A DNA stretch of 64,000 bases from a virus: positions 62,001-126,000 of IMG/VR virus record IMGVR_UViG_3300050821_007134; one strand, written 5' to 3'. Positions 24,991 to 32,997 of the stretch are shown in pieces. Position 1 is the first letter of the stretch, and each line of letters starts with the position of its first letter. The notes below the pieces were generated by a model. The model had not been told where the DNA came from and searched no databases. It saw only the letters and a list, made by a program, of their open reading frames with translations. Position numbers and translations under genes: made by a program.

Positions 24991-26200
24991 GATGCCACTT
25001 CCCATGTACTATGTTTTCGGGCAGTAGACCAGCTTTTTGATCTGCGTAAACTGTCTTTTGAGGATTTTTTCTATTTTCTTCGCCATGTTTGCCAAAATTG
25101 ACGGTATTATTTTGTCCCATCGTTTCTGTGGCGAGTGCCTTTTGTGCTTCAGGAGAATACATTTGTTTGTGAGTTAAGAATGCAGAATGTTCACCCTTAG
25201 GACCAAAAGTATGTCCTTCTTTGGCATGACCAAAATAATCGTGTACTATTCTGAATACGTCATTGGCAAGTAGTGGGCTGCCTTCATGGAGAATCTTTGT
25301 AGGTGTCAATAGAGGATGATCCTTCGGAGCACTTCCTTCAGAACCAAATCCACCTTCTGTTGGGAAAAACCAGAGATGATTGTTATTATGGATATCGTGC
25401 ATTACGTCTTTTGAATTTTTATAAGGGTTGGCCATTCCCGGTTTGATCTTTGAAATCTTCAATCCACTATTCTTAATATGGTTGAACTGATCCATAGTTT
25501 CATTGATCAGGGCGCCATATGCTTTCTGAACAGCTGGGTCTCCGGGACTGTGCTTCATTCCTTCATATGAACTAGCTATTTGTTTACCGTGTTCTGGATT
25601 AACATTGACAGCTGGTGTAGGAGATAGTTTTATCCCTTTACTTTTGGCATAACTCTCCGCAACTTGTTTTACTTTATTGTCAGGTTTCAGACCAATACTA
25701 GGAGTAGGTTGAGCAGCAGATTGAATTGGTTTTTCTTCGGCCTTTTTCATATCTTCATTGAAGTTATGAGTAAATCGTCCGGCGCCACCAGGAAGAGTTG
25801 TATAAAAATCTTTTGGCTGTTGAGCATGCCAGGTAGTTCCTTGTCCCATTACTTTCTGCCCAGCTTTTTCTCCATGATGATAACGCATTTCATGTTTCTT
25901 TCCAGTAGAATAAATGGAACTCTCTTGACCCAGATTAGCGGCTAATGAATGAAGTTGTTCGGCTTGTTGGGGAGAAATTTTGTAAATGATTATTGATTTT
26001 TCTGGTTTTCCATAATGACCCATAACTTCATGGGCGTCGTACTGAGCACCCTTAAGATGTTTCAAAACAGCTGCATGATCTAGATTTAACTTGTTTTGTT
26101 CTGGGTATATTGGATTGTCAGCGGACATAAGGAAATGCGGTCCGGAAATGCTTTTCCGGTGATCTTTCATCGCATTTAATATGCCTCTATCAACGCCCAT
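24980..26200 (-). CDS. Polyvalent-type phage protein with the NDVFRIVHDYFGH domain
   Basis: 406 residues. The C-terminal 150 residues contain FFPTEGGFGS, LANDVFRIVHDYFGHAKEG, HSAFLTHKQMYSPEA and ATETMGQNNTVNFG, a conserved block found in large phages and in polyvalent or MuF-linked proteins that are ejected into the host. The N-terminal 130 residues (SADNPIYPEQN, SIIIYKISPQQ, GQESSIYSTG) resemble DUF3293. A single MKKAEEKP motif joins the two. Biochemical activity of the block is unknown. Probable co-ejected effector. Confidence 0.65.
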   Translation of the reverse strand: MGVDRGILNAMKDHRKSISGPHFLMSADNPIYPEQNKLNLDHAAVLKHLKGAQYDAHEVMGHYGKPEKSIIIYKISPQQAEQLHSLAANLGQESSIYSTGKKHEMRYHHGEKAGQKVMGQGTTWHAQQPKDFYTTLPGGAGRFTHNFNEDMKKAEEKPIQSAAQPTPSIGLKPDNKVKQVAESYAKSKGIKLSPTPAVNVNPEHGKQIASSYEGMKHSPGDPAVQKAYGALINETMDQFNHIKNSGLKISKIKPGMANPYKNSKDVMHDIHNNNHLWFFPTEGGFGSEGSAPKDHPLLTPTKILHEGSPLLANDVFRIVHDYFGHAKEGHTFGPKGEHSAFLTHKQMYSPEAQKALATETMGQNNTVNFGKHGEENRKNPQKTVYADQKAGLLPENIVHGKWHHAA

Positions 26201-26208
26201 TTTACACC

Positions 26209-27039
26209 TTAGAAGTTATCTATGAAATATTTTGAACTAAAGATCCCGCGAAGCTTTCTAACAAGCTCATCTCTTTGGGCCATTAATTCTTCTATTCTCA
26301 GCTGATAAATTCTAGGGCCGGGGCCACTAGAAGATTGAGAAATACCATCCTGAGACAAGCTTTGAGAAGTATGAATGAACAATGGAGCAAGCATACTCAA
26401 GATATGGATCGCAGTAATAACACCAACCAATTCGTTTACTGGAACGGGAACAAGGCCTTCTTTATTTGAAAGACCAGCCGTGTATTTAATTTGCCAGTAA
26501 GCGGGAACCCAGTTGAGTCCGTCTATGACAGTCAAAAAGGCGATACCGGCGTTACCGACAGCACCTTGGACAGAATTGACTCCATAGGCGGCCAACAGTG
26601 GAATGACGTTGATCAAATTTTTGGAAAAATTCGCAGCTTCAATCCACGTAGGGGGGATTTCGAAAATTAAATTATTGTCTGAACTTACAATTGCAAGATG
26701 TTCCAAACTTACAATTGGTCCGTGTTCCGCTCGGAGATGGATGTAAGTTTTGTACAAATTGTAATCAAATGGCAATTTTTCCTTAAAGGCTTCCCTGGTA
26801 ATTGTTCGGCCTAAAAGTAATTCAGCGTCGTTCATGGCGACCATTATATAGTCTTTCATCTCATCATCGGTAATAAAATCGCCATTTTGCATTCGAAGGG
26901 GGATTCCCTTCAACCAACGAGAAATAACCTGCTGTGGCTGCAATAGGGGCTCACAGCGCCTAAGTAGGCCAGAGGTTTGACTGGCATGTACGGGGTACAT
27001 TGCCGTTTCATATGTTTTTGTTAAGGTATAATCTCCCAT
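26209..27039 (-). CDS. Neck/connector-region protein candidate
   Basis: 276 residues. Starts with a helical region containing DDEMKDYIMVAMNDAELLLGR and REAFKEKLPFDYNLYK, the pattern of phage head-tail adaptor proteins in which helices precede a beta core. Ends in a coiled coil (RIEELMAQRDELVRKLRG). Adjacent to a 157-aa beta protein. Role inferred from pattern and position only. Confidence 0.55.
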   Translation of the reverse strand: MGDYTLTKTYETAMYPVHASQTSGLLRRCEPLLQPQQVISRWLKGIPLRMQNGDFITDDEMKDYIMVAMNDAELLLGRTITREAFKEKLPFDYNLYKTYIHLRAEHGPIVSLEHLAIVSSDNNLIFEIPPTWIEAANFSKNLINVIPLLAAYGVNSVQGAVGNAGIAFLTVIDGLNWVPAYWQIKYTAGLSNKEGLVPVPVNELVGVITAIHILSMLAPLFIHTSQSLSQDGISQSSSGPGPRIYQLRIEELMAQRDELVRKLRGIFSSKYFIDNF

Positions 27040-27513
27040 TTAGCAGCTCCCGTCATTCATGGGCTCGACGGAAATCATGTTTAAAACGCTAAAACGTCTT
27101 ATATTGCTTCCCTCGAATACTGCAAACTGGACATTTCCTGAATTCGGTGTTTTACTGGGAGGAATGGTGACTTTCCAGATCGACGCGTCATTTGGATCGG
27201 CCTGTACAGCGGTTAAATTGATCACCTGAGCGTCATCTATGGACGGGAAGGTGACCTGGATGGAGGCTGGCTGATTACCGCCGCCAACGCCTACCATGTA
27301 ACGTAGACCTATTACGCTGGCCTGGGCCGGGGGAACGTTGAAAAATCCGCCAATAAGGGCTGCGCCGGAGATGTTAGCTAAAGTGACTTGATCTAGATCA
27401 ACTATTTGAAAATACAGGGTATTTGGGTCTCCAGCTCGAACCGCCCACTGAGCAGCGTAGGAAAACTGGTTTACAGTCGCGAAATTTGTGATTACTCGTG
27501 CGGAAAGTCTCAT
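27040..27513 (-). CDS. Virion-region beta protein
   Basis: 157 residues, all-beta pattern (RAGDPNTLYFQIVDLDQVTL, ASIQVTFPSIDDAQVINLTA). It is first in the minus-strand block 4698-27513 and is preceded by a CAATCTTA-N9-TATACC element. Probably a tail or neck component; no family recognised. Confidence 0.55.
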   Translation of the reverse strand: MRLSARVITNFATVNQFSYAAQWAVRAGDPNTLYFQIVDLDQVTLANISGAALIGGFFNVPPAQASVIGLRYMVGVGGGNQPASIQVTFPSIDDAQVINLTAVQADPNDASIWKVTIPPSKTPNSGNVQFAVFEGSNIRRFSVLNMISVEPMNDGSC

Positions 27514-27533
27514 TGCAATTTACTCCAATTTGA

Positions 27534-27556
27534 GGTATATCTTTCACTTAAGATTG
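27534..27556 (-). promoter_or_regulatory. Candidate late promoter CAATCTTA-N9-TATACC
   Basis: Minus strand: CAATCTTA (27556-27549), 9-bp spacer, TATACC (27539-27534), at the head of the long late block, divergent from thymidylate kinase. Confidence 0.45.
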
Positions 27557-27626
27557 GCACGAAAACATTTGGGAAAGCGGAATAGGCTGTTTTTCCAAGC
27601 ATTTACACATATTTAAGGAGAAAAAC

Positions 27627-28256
27627 ATGTCAGCAAAAGTCATTGAATTCGAAGGGATCGACGGCTCGGGAAAGACCACGGCCTATAACTACTTCATTCA
27701 GACATTAAGAGATCAAGGTAAGAGAGTTTTGGACACCCGAGAAGTGGGAAATCCCCATATTCCCGTCTGTGTCGCTCTAAGAAAATTAGTTCTTGATCCC
27801 TCAAGTAAAATGGATGGAATGTCCATGGAATTCGTGTTTGCTGCTATGCGTATCGAAAATCAAAGAATGTATCGCGCTGTCGAAAATGACTATGATTACA
27901 TCGTAAGCGATCGAGGTCTTCTTTCTCACTTGGCTTACACAGACCACAATGTGACTTCAGTTTTTACAGACATGTTTTATCGTGGCCTTGTGATGCAATA
28001 CACACAAAATCCTGATCAAGTCATATTTTTGGAAATTGATCCAGAAACAGCTCTTAAACGTAGAAATTTGCGAAATGGTTTTGTCGACGCCATTGAAGCA
28101 AAAGGACCTGAATTTCAACGAAAGGTTTATTCCAGTTTTACAAAATACATCCATGAATTAGCAGAAAATACCGGTCTAAGTTACACGATGATTGATGCCA
28201 ATGTTAGTATCGAAGAAGTTCAAGCTCAATTGGACAGAGTAATTTCCGAATTATAA
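27627..28256 (+). CDS. tmk: Thymidylate kinase (dTMP kinase)
   Basis: 209 residues, usual length. Phosphorylates dTMP to dTDP with ATP for phage DNA synthesis. Motifs: P-loop FEGIDGSGKTT (residues 8-18), the DTREVG region that corresponds to the DRx substrate site, YIVSDRGLLS (catalytic DR), and a LID-region ALKRRN with FQRKVYSSF after it. Preceded by AAGGAGAAAAAC. A lone plus-strand gene between two minus-strand late blocks, ending in a shared terminator hairpin. High confidence. Confidence 0.93.
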   Translation: MSAKVIEFEGIDGSGKTTAYNYFIQTLRDQGKRVLDTREVGNPHIPVCVALRKLVLDPSSKMDGMSMEFVFAAMRIENQRMYRAVENDYDYIVSDRGLLSHLAYTDHNVTSVFTDMFYRGLVMQYTQNPDQVIFLEIDPETALKRRNLRNGFVDAIEAKGPEFQRKVYSSFTKYIHELAENTGLSYTMIDANVSIEEVQAQLDRVISEL

Positions 28257-28257
28257 A

Positions 28258-28290
28258 AATAAAAAGGCCCTAGGGCGAAACCCTAGGGCC
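28258..28290 (-). terminator. Hairpin terminator between convergent genes
   Basis: Perfect 10-bp stem GGCCCTAGGG / CCCTAGGGCC with a CGAAA loop. On the minus strand it is followed by TTTTTATTTTTA, so it is a good Rho-independent terminator for the DUF3494 gene; on the plus strand it has no T-run but can still protect the thymidylate kinase mRNA end. Confidence 0.8.
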
Positions 28291-28338
28291 AACGAGACAG
28301 TAGACGGTTGACGAAGACCGTCTTCGGGAGGAACTTAA

Positions 28339-29307
28339 TTAGGGGCCAGTGTTGCCGCTGATTAATGTAACTGCGGTCTGAGCATAGAGAGATCCGTGAA
28401 CCGTACATGTCGCTTGAACTGCGATTGATGTTTGATCCAAGATAACGCCTCTGAATATTGAACTTGTTTTCAGAGTGGTTGCGCCTGCAACTGCCCATGT
28501 AACGTTTTGTGGCAAGATTCCACCAGTCAAATGAATTTGAACACCAGTTTCTAAATTGAGAGTACCGGCAATTTGAAGGATGATTGAATCTGCGGGTCCG
28601 CCATTGATAGTGATATCACCAGTGACATCGACTGCTGTGGACCATTTGTAAATCCCAGGAGTTAAAGTTTGACCGTTAAGAGTACCTGCGCCTAAGTTAA
28701 CAACCGGAGCTGGGCTTGTTTGTGCTTGAGCAAAAGTGTAAGCAGCTTGCATTGCACTAACAGCTGCCGTTAAGTTTGCAGGAGTTGGAGCTGCGTTATC
28801 GGAAGCATCCACGTTTCCAGAAACTTCAACAGCACTTCCATGTGGGCCAGCGAGATTTGGAGTGTATGTGAAACCAGTGATTGCAGTATGTGAAATTGGA
28901 CTTACTGCAATGTTACCTGTAACTGTTGCGCCGGATGCATTGCTGATTCCAGATTCAGCTAACATTCTGTAATTTGAAGCAGAACCTAAGTTTACCAAAG
29001 CTGGGCCACGATGAACAGGAATTGCGCAATGAGCATTGATGCTTGCAACGACGGCTTCCATAACATCATCACTTGCGAACCCATCTTCCATTACTGCTTG
29101 GTCATGCAGAGAAAGAGATCTTTGACATAACATAGCAGCTTGAATATTTTGGGCTACGGTTTTGCTGCCCATGGCGTCTGTCAATCTAATGAAAGTTTTT
29201 GGTGAGAGAATTGCGCCAGCATCGATTGCTGCACAAAATTCTTTACCGGCTTTTACGTCTGCCAGTGCGACAATGACGTTGGGAATAAATTTACTCGGGA
29301 ATGCCAT
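28339..29307 (-). CDS. Capsid-locus protein with a DUF3494 (ice-binding-fold) domain
   Basis: 322 residues. Residues 1-100 are a helical domain of unknown family. Residues about 103-320 have DUF3494 elements in the usual order: LVNLGSASNYRMLAESGIS, TGNIAVSPISHTAITGF, AAPTPANLTAAVSAMQAAY, LNGQTLTPGIYKW, SIILQIAGTLNL, NVTWAVAGATTL, IFRGVILDQTSI and VHGSLYAQTAVTL. The fold is a right-handed beta-solenoid first known from ice-binding proteins, but many members bind other surfaces. Strong AAGGAGATTTT ribosome site and own late-type promoter next to the capsid gene suggest an abundant decoration or fibre protein. No signal peptide. Confidence 0.8.
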   Translation of the reverse strand: MAFPSKFIPNVIVALADVKAGKEFCAAIDAGAILSPKTFIRLTDAMGSKTVAQNIQAAMLCQRSLSLHDQAVMEDGFASDDVMEAVVASINAHCAIPVHRGPALVNLGSASNYRMLAESGISNASGATVTGNIAVSPISHTAITGFTYTPNLAGPHGSAVEVSGNVDASDNAAPTPANLTAAVSAMQAAYTFAQAQTSPAPVVNLGAGTLNGQTLTPGIYKWSTAVDVTGDITINGGPADSIILQIAGTLNLETGVQIHLTGGILPQNVTWAVAGATTLKTSSIFRGVILDQTSIAVQATCTVHGSLYAQTAVTLISGNTGP

Positions 29308-29343
29308 AAAATCTCCTTAATAGTTTTTTGCGCTTTAGATGCG

Positions 29344-29363
29344 CTTATACATATTAAAGATTA
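29344..29363 (-). promoter_or_regulatory. Candidate late promoter TAATCTTT-N6-TATAAG
   Basis: Minus strand: TAATCTTT (29363-29356), 6-bp spacer, TATAAG (29349-29344), upstream of the DUF3494 capsid-locus gene. Confidence 0.5.
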
Positions 29364-29373
29364 GTATTCGTGC

Positions 29374-29652
29374 TTAGTCAGCTTTTCGGATGATAGAAGA
29401 TAGGGTACAACCGTCGGGAGAATCGCCCTTTTTCCAGGCTCTAAAGTTCTTATAATGGTTTTTACACCAGCAATATTCGTATTCTGACAATTTTGGGGGT
29501 GAACCGTAATTTTTTCTATCTTTGAGATCCATCTCACGTAACCACTTGGTACTACTGGCGATTTCTTCTTCGGCCCATGCGCGAGGGACGGCAACATATA
29601 CAGTTCCGCATTTTTTGCAAGTTACTTGTTTGAAAGAATTCGGAAAGCCCAT
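29374..29652 (-). CDS. Small zinc-binding protein
   Basis: 92 residues. CKKCGTVYVAV near the N-terminus (CxxC) and YCWCKNH later (CxC plus H) give a plausible zinc site. Read in this frame rather than the overlapping alternative frame because of the cysteine pattern and a GTAGGTAG leader. It has its own promoter (TGC-TATATT with two upstream TAATCTTA boxes), unusual for so small a gene. Function unknown; possibly regulatory. Confidence 0.6.
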   Translation of the reverse strand: MGFPNSFKQVTCKKCGTVYVAVPRAWAEEEIASSTKWLREMDLKDRKNYGSPPKLSEYEYCWCKNHYKNFRAWKKGDSPDGCTLSSIIRKAD

Positions 29653-29723
29653 TGTTTCTACCTACATAGAAAGTTATACTGAGTTTAACCCAGTTTATCG
29701 ATTATCCCTAACATTCTGGAAAT

Positions 29724-29746
29724 AATATAGCACACAAATAAGATTA
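29724..29746 (-). promoter_or_regulatory. Promoter TAATCTTA-N9-TATATT with extended -10
   Basis: Minus strand: TAATCTTA (29746-29739), 9-bp spacer containing TGC, then TATATT (29729-29724). Combines the late element with the TG-n-TATATT extended -10 seen at early genes. A second TAATCTTA lies upstream at 29762-29769. Confidence 0.55.
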
Positions 29747-29761
29747 AACATATCAATTTGA

Positions 29762-29769
29762 TAAGATTA
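29762..29769 (-). promoter_or_regulatory. Second TAATCTTA box (direct repeat)
   Basis: Exact direct repeat of the element at 29739-29746, offset by 23 bp (about two helical turns), as would suit binding of an activator to one DNA face. Confidence 0.4.
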
Positions 29770-29786
29770 AACTTATTTTGGGCAAG

Positions 29787-29813
29787 AAAAAGGCCACGTC
29801 TTTCGACGCAGCC
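29787..29813 (-). terminator. Rho-independent terminator after the major capsid gene
   Basis: Minus strand: 9-bp stem GGCTGCGTC / GACGTGGCC (two G-U pairs) closed by a GAAA tetraloop and followed by TTTTTC. About 100 nt downstream of the capsid stop. Confidence 0.8.
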
Positions 29814-29914
29814 TCTTCCTTTCGGCTTGCTCCACCAGGGCGGACAACAAATCCCCAGATATTGCTACCTGGGATCTGTTATCTACCCCTTAGGGGCAGG
29901 CTAACTTTTAATTC

Positions 29915-31315
29915 TTATGATCCACCAGGGGTCAATTGACCAGTGATGTTCTCAAGAAGAACGTTTTTGCGAGGTTGGAAAACAGCGAGAGACAAGAATC
30001 TGAAATGTGCTTCGGGGAGCGACAAGTCATTGATTGCAAGTTTCAATTTGCTGTAAGGAGCCAATTGAGCGATGCTCATTGTGTTTCCTTGAACGAGGAA
30101 CCCTGTAACAGATCCTTCAGATCGGTTACCGAGGTCGGTAAATACTGGGTTACCAATCCCTTGAGAGATCTTACCGATGAACTTAGCAGAAGCGGCAGAT
30201 CCACCAGCACTTGAACGATAAACGTTGTAGTACTGAGCGCCAGCAACAGCGGTAATGGTAACGGTAACTTTATCACCGGCCAAAGCAACTGCTTGCGAAG
30301 CGGAAGGGGAGGGGAGCGACTCACCACGGATACTTACGGCGGTTACATAATAAACGTATGTAGCAGCTTGGAGTAATGATCCGGCAGCACCGGCATCAGC
30401 AAGAGCAGGAGCAGCGGGTTGATTTGGGCTGCCTGCGCGAGCGCGTGCGGGGCGGGTTTTACCAGAGAGGAAACGAGAAGCTTCTAGCGAAACAATGGCA
30501 CTTGATGTCCATTGAGTTCGTAAATGAGCGCCTGAGGCCTCTTGAGGAGAACCGGCGAGCATAATACGTTCTTTCGCATGAGCGATTTTGTTATATTGAC
30601 TGAGGGTGATAGGATCGAGAACGAGTCTGTCAGCAGCACCCATGTTCATTGCTGAACGAACCGAGCTATCTTCGATGATGGACTGTGCTAATGCACCGCC
30701 AACAGAGAGGATAACAGTTTGGTCTGAACCGTACTCAGCAAACATCAAGTCTTGAGTGTTTGATTGAGCATCGGATTGACGAACTTGTTGATCGAGACCG
30801 ATCATGTTTGGAACTTTTGCGACTGCAAGAGGGTTACCATCGAACACCCCAGCATTGGAGAAATCTGATTGTCCTCGGAAGAGGTCAAATTCGATATCGC
30901 CAGCAAGCTTCATAGCTGCGTCAGCTGAAGCTCTATCTTCGGCTTTAACACCGTCGAAAGCACCAATCATATTGGCAGCAACAGTGACTCGACGAGTCGT
31001 GCTGTAATATGACATGGGGACTACTGCACGAACATAATTCGTGGTGTCTTCTTCGCCGATTCCGCCTTCAAATTGAGCAGAACCTCCGAAAATACCATAG
31101 TCAAGTTGACGGTTAAACTGGTGAAGCTGAGACTTAACGTCTTTGCTTGGCAGCATTTTTTGCAACTTGATATGACTGTCATCGAATGTAACATTATGCA
31201 TTACGGGGGAAAGATCTTCCACCATAAGTGCAGCACCTTGAGCCAATTGGCCGGGAGCCGCGTTATAGCTACCTGCTTCTAGGGCTTTCATAAGTGACTG
31301 AAGTTGTTCGATCAT
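29915..31315 (-). CDS. Major capsid protein with an inserted Ig/Fn3-like domain
   Basis: 466 residues. HK97-fold capsid proteins of large myoviruses have a similar size and sequence plan: an N-terminal arm (GALMVEDLSPVMHNVTF), a segment QLDYGIFGGSAQFEGG, a central FRGQSDFSNAGVFDG region and a C-terminal LSLPEAHFRFLSLAVFQPRKN strand. Residues about 295-400 look like an inserted fibronectin-III or Ig-like domain (PAAPALADAG, TYVYYVTAVSIRGES, AQYYNVYRSS), probably exposed on the capsid surface. Strong AAGGAGAAAAAT ribosome site and its own terminator. Codon choice and expression signals fit the most abundant virion protein. Confidence 0.85.
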   Translation of the reverse strand: MIEQLQSLMKALEAGSYNAAPGQLAQGAALMVEDLSPVMHNVTFDDSHIKLQKMLPSKDVKSQLHQFNRQLDYGIFGGSAQFEGGIGEEDTTNYVRAVVPMSYYSTTRRVTVAANMIGAFDGVKAEDRASADAAMKLAGDIEFDLFRGQSDFSNAGVFDGNPLAVAKVPNMIGLDQQVRQSDAQSNTQDLMFAEYGSDQTVILSVGGALAQSIIEDSSVRSAMNMGAADRLVLDPITLSQYNKIAHAKERIMLAGSPQEASGAHLRTQWTSSAIVSLEASRFLSGKTRPARARAGSPNQPAAPALADAGAAGSLLQAATYVYYVTAVSIRGESLPSPSASQAVALAGDKVTVTITAVAGAQYYNVYRSSAGGSAASAKFIGKISQGIGNPVFTDLGNRSEGSVTGFLVQGNTMSIAQLAPYSKLKLAINDLSLPEAHFRFLSLAVFQPRKNVLLENITGQLTPGGS

Positions 31316-31345
31316 ATTTTTCTCCTTGTTTCCTTATGCCTCTGT

Positions 31346-32260
31346 TTATTTAAGCAGATGGCTAATAGTTTTAATGTCGGCACCATTTAAATAAAATTCG
31401 TTGATCGCATCTCGGTCAGCTTTGGCCAAGGTAGGATCAGCGGACTTTTTCAATAAAATCGGGGTAATTTCACTCTTTGTGAGTGGCTGTACTTCTGCTC
31501 CAGCGCCTTCGCCTTTGGCAATTACATCAATTGATGTAATAGCTTTTTGGGGAGGAGGAGTAGTTTTCTCAACAAACTTCGTTAAGAAAGCGGTTACTGC
31601 GTTAAGTTGATTCTTCGAATCTTCATTTTCTTTTTTGAGAGACTCGATTTCAGATTTCAAAAGATCGGCTTCTGACTTATTCATTTCGCTTCCTTTGTTA
31701 AGTACAGGTTGAGGTGTTTCTGAATCAGCGGACTTAGCGCCCGGCGATCCCTTCGGGGGACATTTCTCAATTTCTGCCTTATTCAAGACAGGTTGAGGTG
31801 TTTCTGAATCTGAGGATTTAGCCCCAGGAGAACCCTTCGGAGGGTTTGCTTCGATTTTCCCAGTTTCGGTCTTATTAAGAACCGGTTGGGGCGTTTCAGA
31901 AGCTTCAGATTTGGCTCCAGGTGAACCTTTGGGAGGGCAAGCGTTCATTTCTCCGCCATTGCCGTCTGCTTTTGCGAGATCGCCATCGGTCATTGCCTTT
32001 GCGATTGACTCATGATGAGCTTTTAACTCACCCTTCGACATAGACTTATACATTTTATGCATAGCCTTTTTGTCTTCTTCGTCGTAATCACAATCCTCAT
32101 TCTTTTCAATAGCGGTCGTTTCCGACTTAACTACTTCAGCGGAGGGCTCTGATTTTGCAAGCGGGGCAGCGGCCTCGCCTTCAGCTTTCTTAAGCTCTAC
32201 TGAGAATTCTTTTTCGATTTCCGAAACAAGACTCAATAGTTGCTGTTCTGTGTAATGCAT
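31346..32260 (-). CDS. Scaffold-like/internal head protein with tandem repeats and KSE motifs
   Basis: 304 residues, acidic, disordered and Lys/Glu/Ser/Pro-rich; sits directly upstream of the capsid gene, the normal place of a scaffold. Three repeats of about 23 residues (positions about 108-130, 139-161, 167-189) share PPKGSPGAKS and SETPQPVLNK. Contains many K(S/A)(E/D) motifs (LAKSEPS, VVKSETT, MNKSEAD, LLKSEIE, LTKSEIT), possible prohead-protease sites. The C-terminal part has a coiled coil (LLKSEIESLKKENEDSKNQ). Scaffold role is inferred. Confidence 0.65.
   Translation of the reverse strand: MHYTEQQLLSLVSEIEKEFSVELKKAEGEAAAPLAKSEPSAEVVKSETTAIEKNEDCDYDEEDKKAMHKMYKSMSKGELKAHHESIAKAMTDGDLAKADGNGGEMNACPPKGSPGAKSEASETPQPVLNKTETGKIEANPPKGSPGAKSSDSETPQPVLNKAEIEKCPPKGSPGAKSADSETPQPVLNKGSEMNKSEADLLKSEIESLKKENEDSKNQLNAVTAFLTKFVEKTTPPPQKAITSIDVIAKGEGAGAEVQPLTKSEITPILLKKSADPTLAKADRDAINEFYLNGADIKTISHLLK
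31694..31939 (-). repeat. Three coding repeats in the scaffold-like gene
   Basis: Three imperfect repeats encoding PPKGSPGAKS...SETPQPVLNK, spaced 28-31 residues apart. DNA copies differ mainly at third positions. Confidence 0.7.
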
Positions 32261-32295
32261 AATTCAAACCTCCTTTATTGATCCAACGTCTCCAA

Positions 32296-32781
32296 TTAAA
32301 CAGATTTAGTTGGCCAGTAAAGTTCGTCGATATCTGCGATTGGGGAAGCAGCCATAACGTTTGCATCCGTAGCAGCAGATCCGTTAGCAAGCTCAGCAAG
32401 CTGCCAACGAGCGCCAACTTTAATCGATTCAAATTTGATCGCTTCAAGATCGGCGTGTGAGGGAATTGGATTTGTACCGGCTGCGCCACTTAACTCATAG
32501 CCCATTCTGATGATGTGTGGGGCGTATGCGTCAGTACCGTTACCGAAAATATCTTTAGAAACAGCGTCTACGTTGCGACAGTCGATAATAACGACAGGCT
32601 GACCTTCAGCTTCGTTACCGTTCTCAGAAATAGCAAGATAGGGCCAAACTGCACCGTTTGCATCGGCAGCAGAGAAAGCCGTTCTGACTGAATTCATTGA
32701 TGTGCCGCTATAGGCAAGTCTTTTCGACAGTTTATCGCTAAGATCTCTCAAGAGGGCGATTGCTTTTGCATTACTGTACAT
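32296..32781 (-). CDS. Small head-region protein
   Basis: 161 residues; first gene of the capsid block. N-terminal helix (AIALLRDLSDKLSKRLAYSG), then a beta-rich domain (WPYLAISENGNEAEG, PVVIIDCRNVDAVSKDIFG). Preceded by AAGGAGAAATAAA. Position beside scaffold and capsid suggests a decoration or head-vertex protein. No family recognised. Confidence 0.55.
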   Translation of the reverse strand: MYSNAKAIALLRDLSDKLSKRLAYSGTSMNSVRTAFSAADANGAVWPYLAISENGNEAEGQPVVIIDCRNVDAVSKDIFGNGTDAYAPHIIRMGYELSGAAGTNPIPSHADLEAIKFESIKVGARWQLAELANGSAATDANVMAASPIADIDELYWPTKSV

Positions 32782-32947
32782 ATTTTATTTCTCCTTAAAT
32801 TTGTCAGTGTTTAACACTTGACCATTCTTTAAAACGTGAATGGGATAACTTACGTAATGTCTAAATGATTACTACTCTTGACCAAAAATCAATGATTTCC
32901 AATACTTCCAGACCGTTTTTGGGAAAAGTGGCTATTTACATAAAATC

Positions 32948-32956
32948 TGATATATT
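32948..32956 (+). promoter_or_regulatory. Extended -10 promoter for the prohead protease gene
   Basis: TG-A-TATATT, identical to the box ahead of the large RNA at 38185-38193. Start of transcription would be about 32963, with a GGAG site ahead of the ATG at 32998. Confidence 0.5.
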
Positions 32957-32997
32957 TTAGGCTGGGGCAATCTTTACTTTGGAGATACACGAACATT

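Noticed and set aside
29361-29597. 78-aa minus-strand frame overlapping the small zinc protein
   Set aside because: The 92-aa frame at 29374-29652 has a coherent CxxC/CxC pattern and fits the promoter; the other frame does not.
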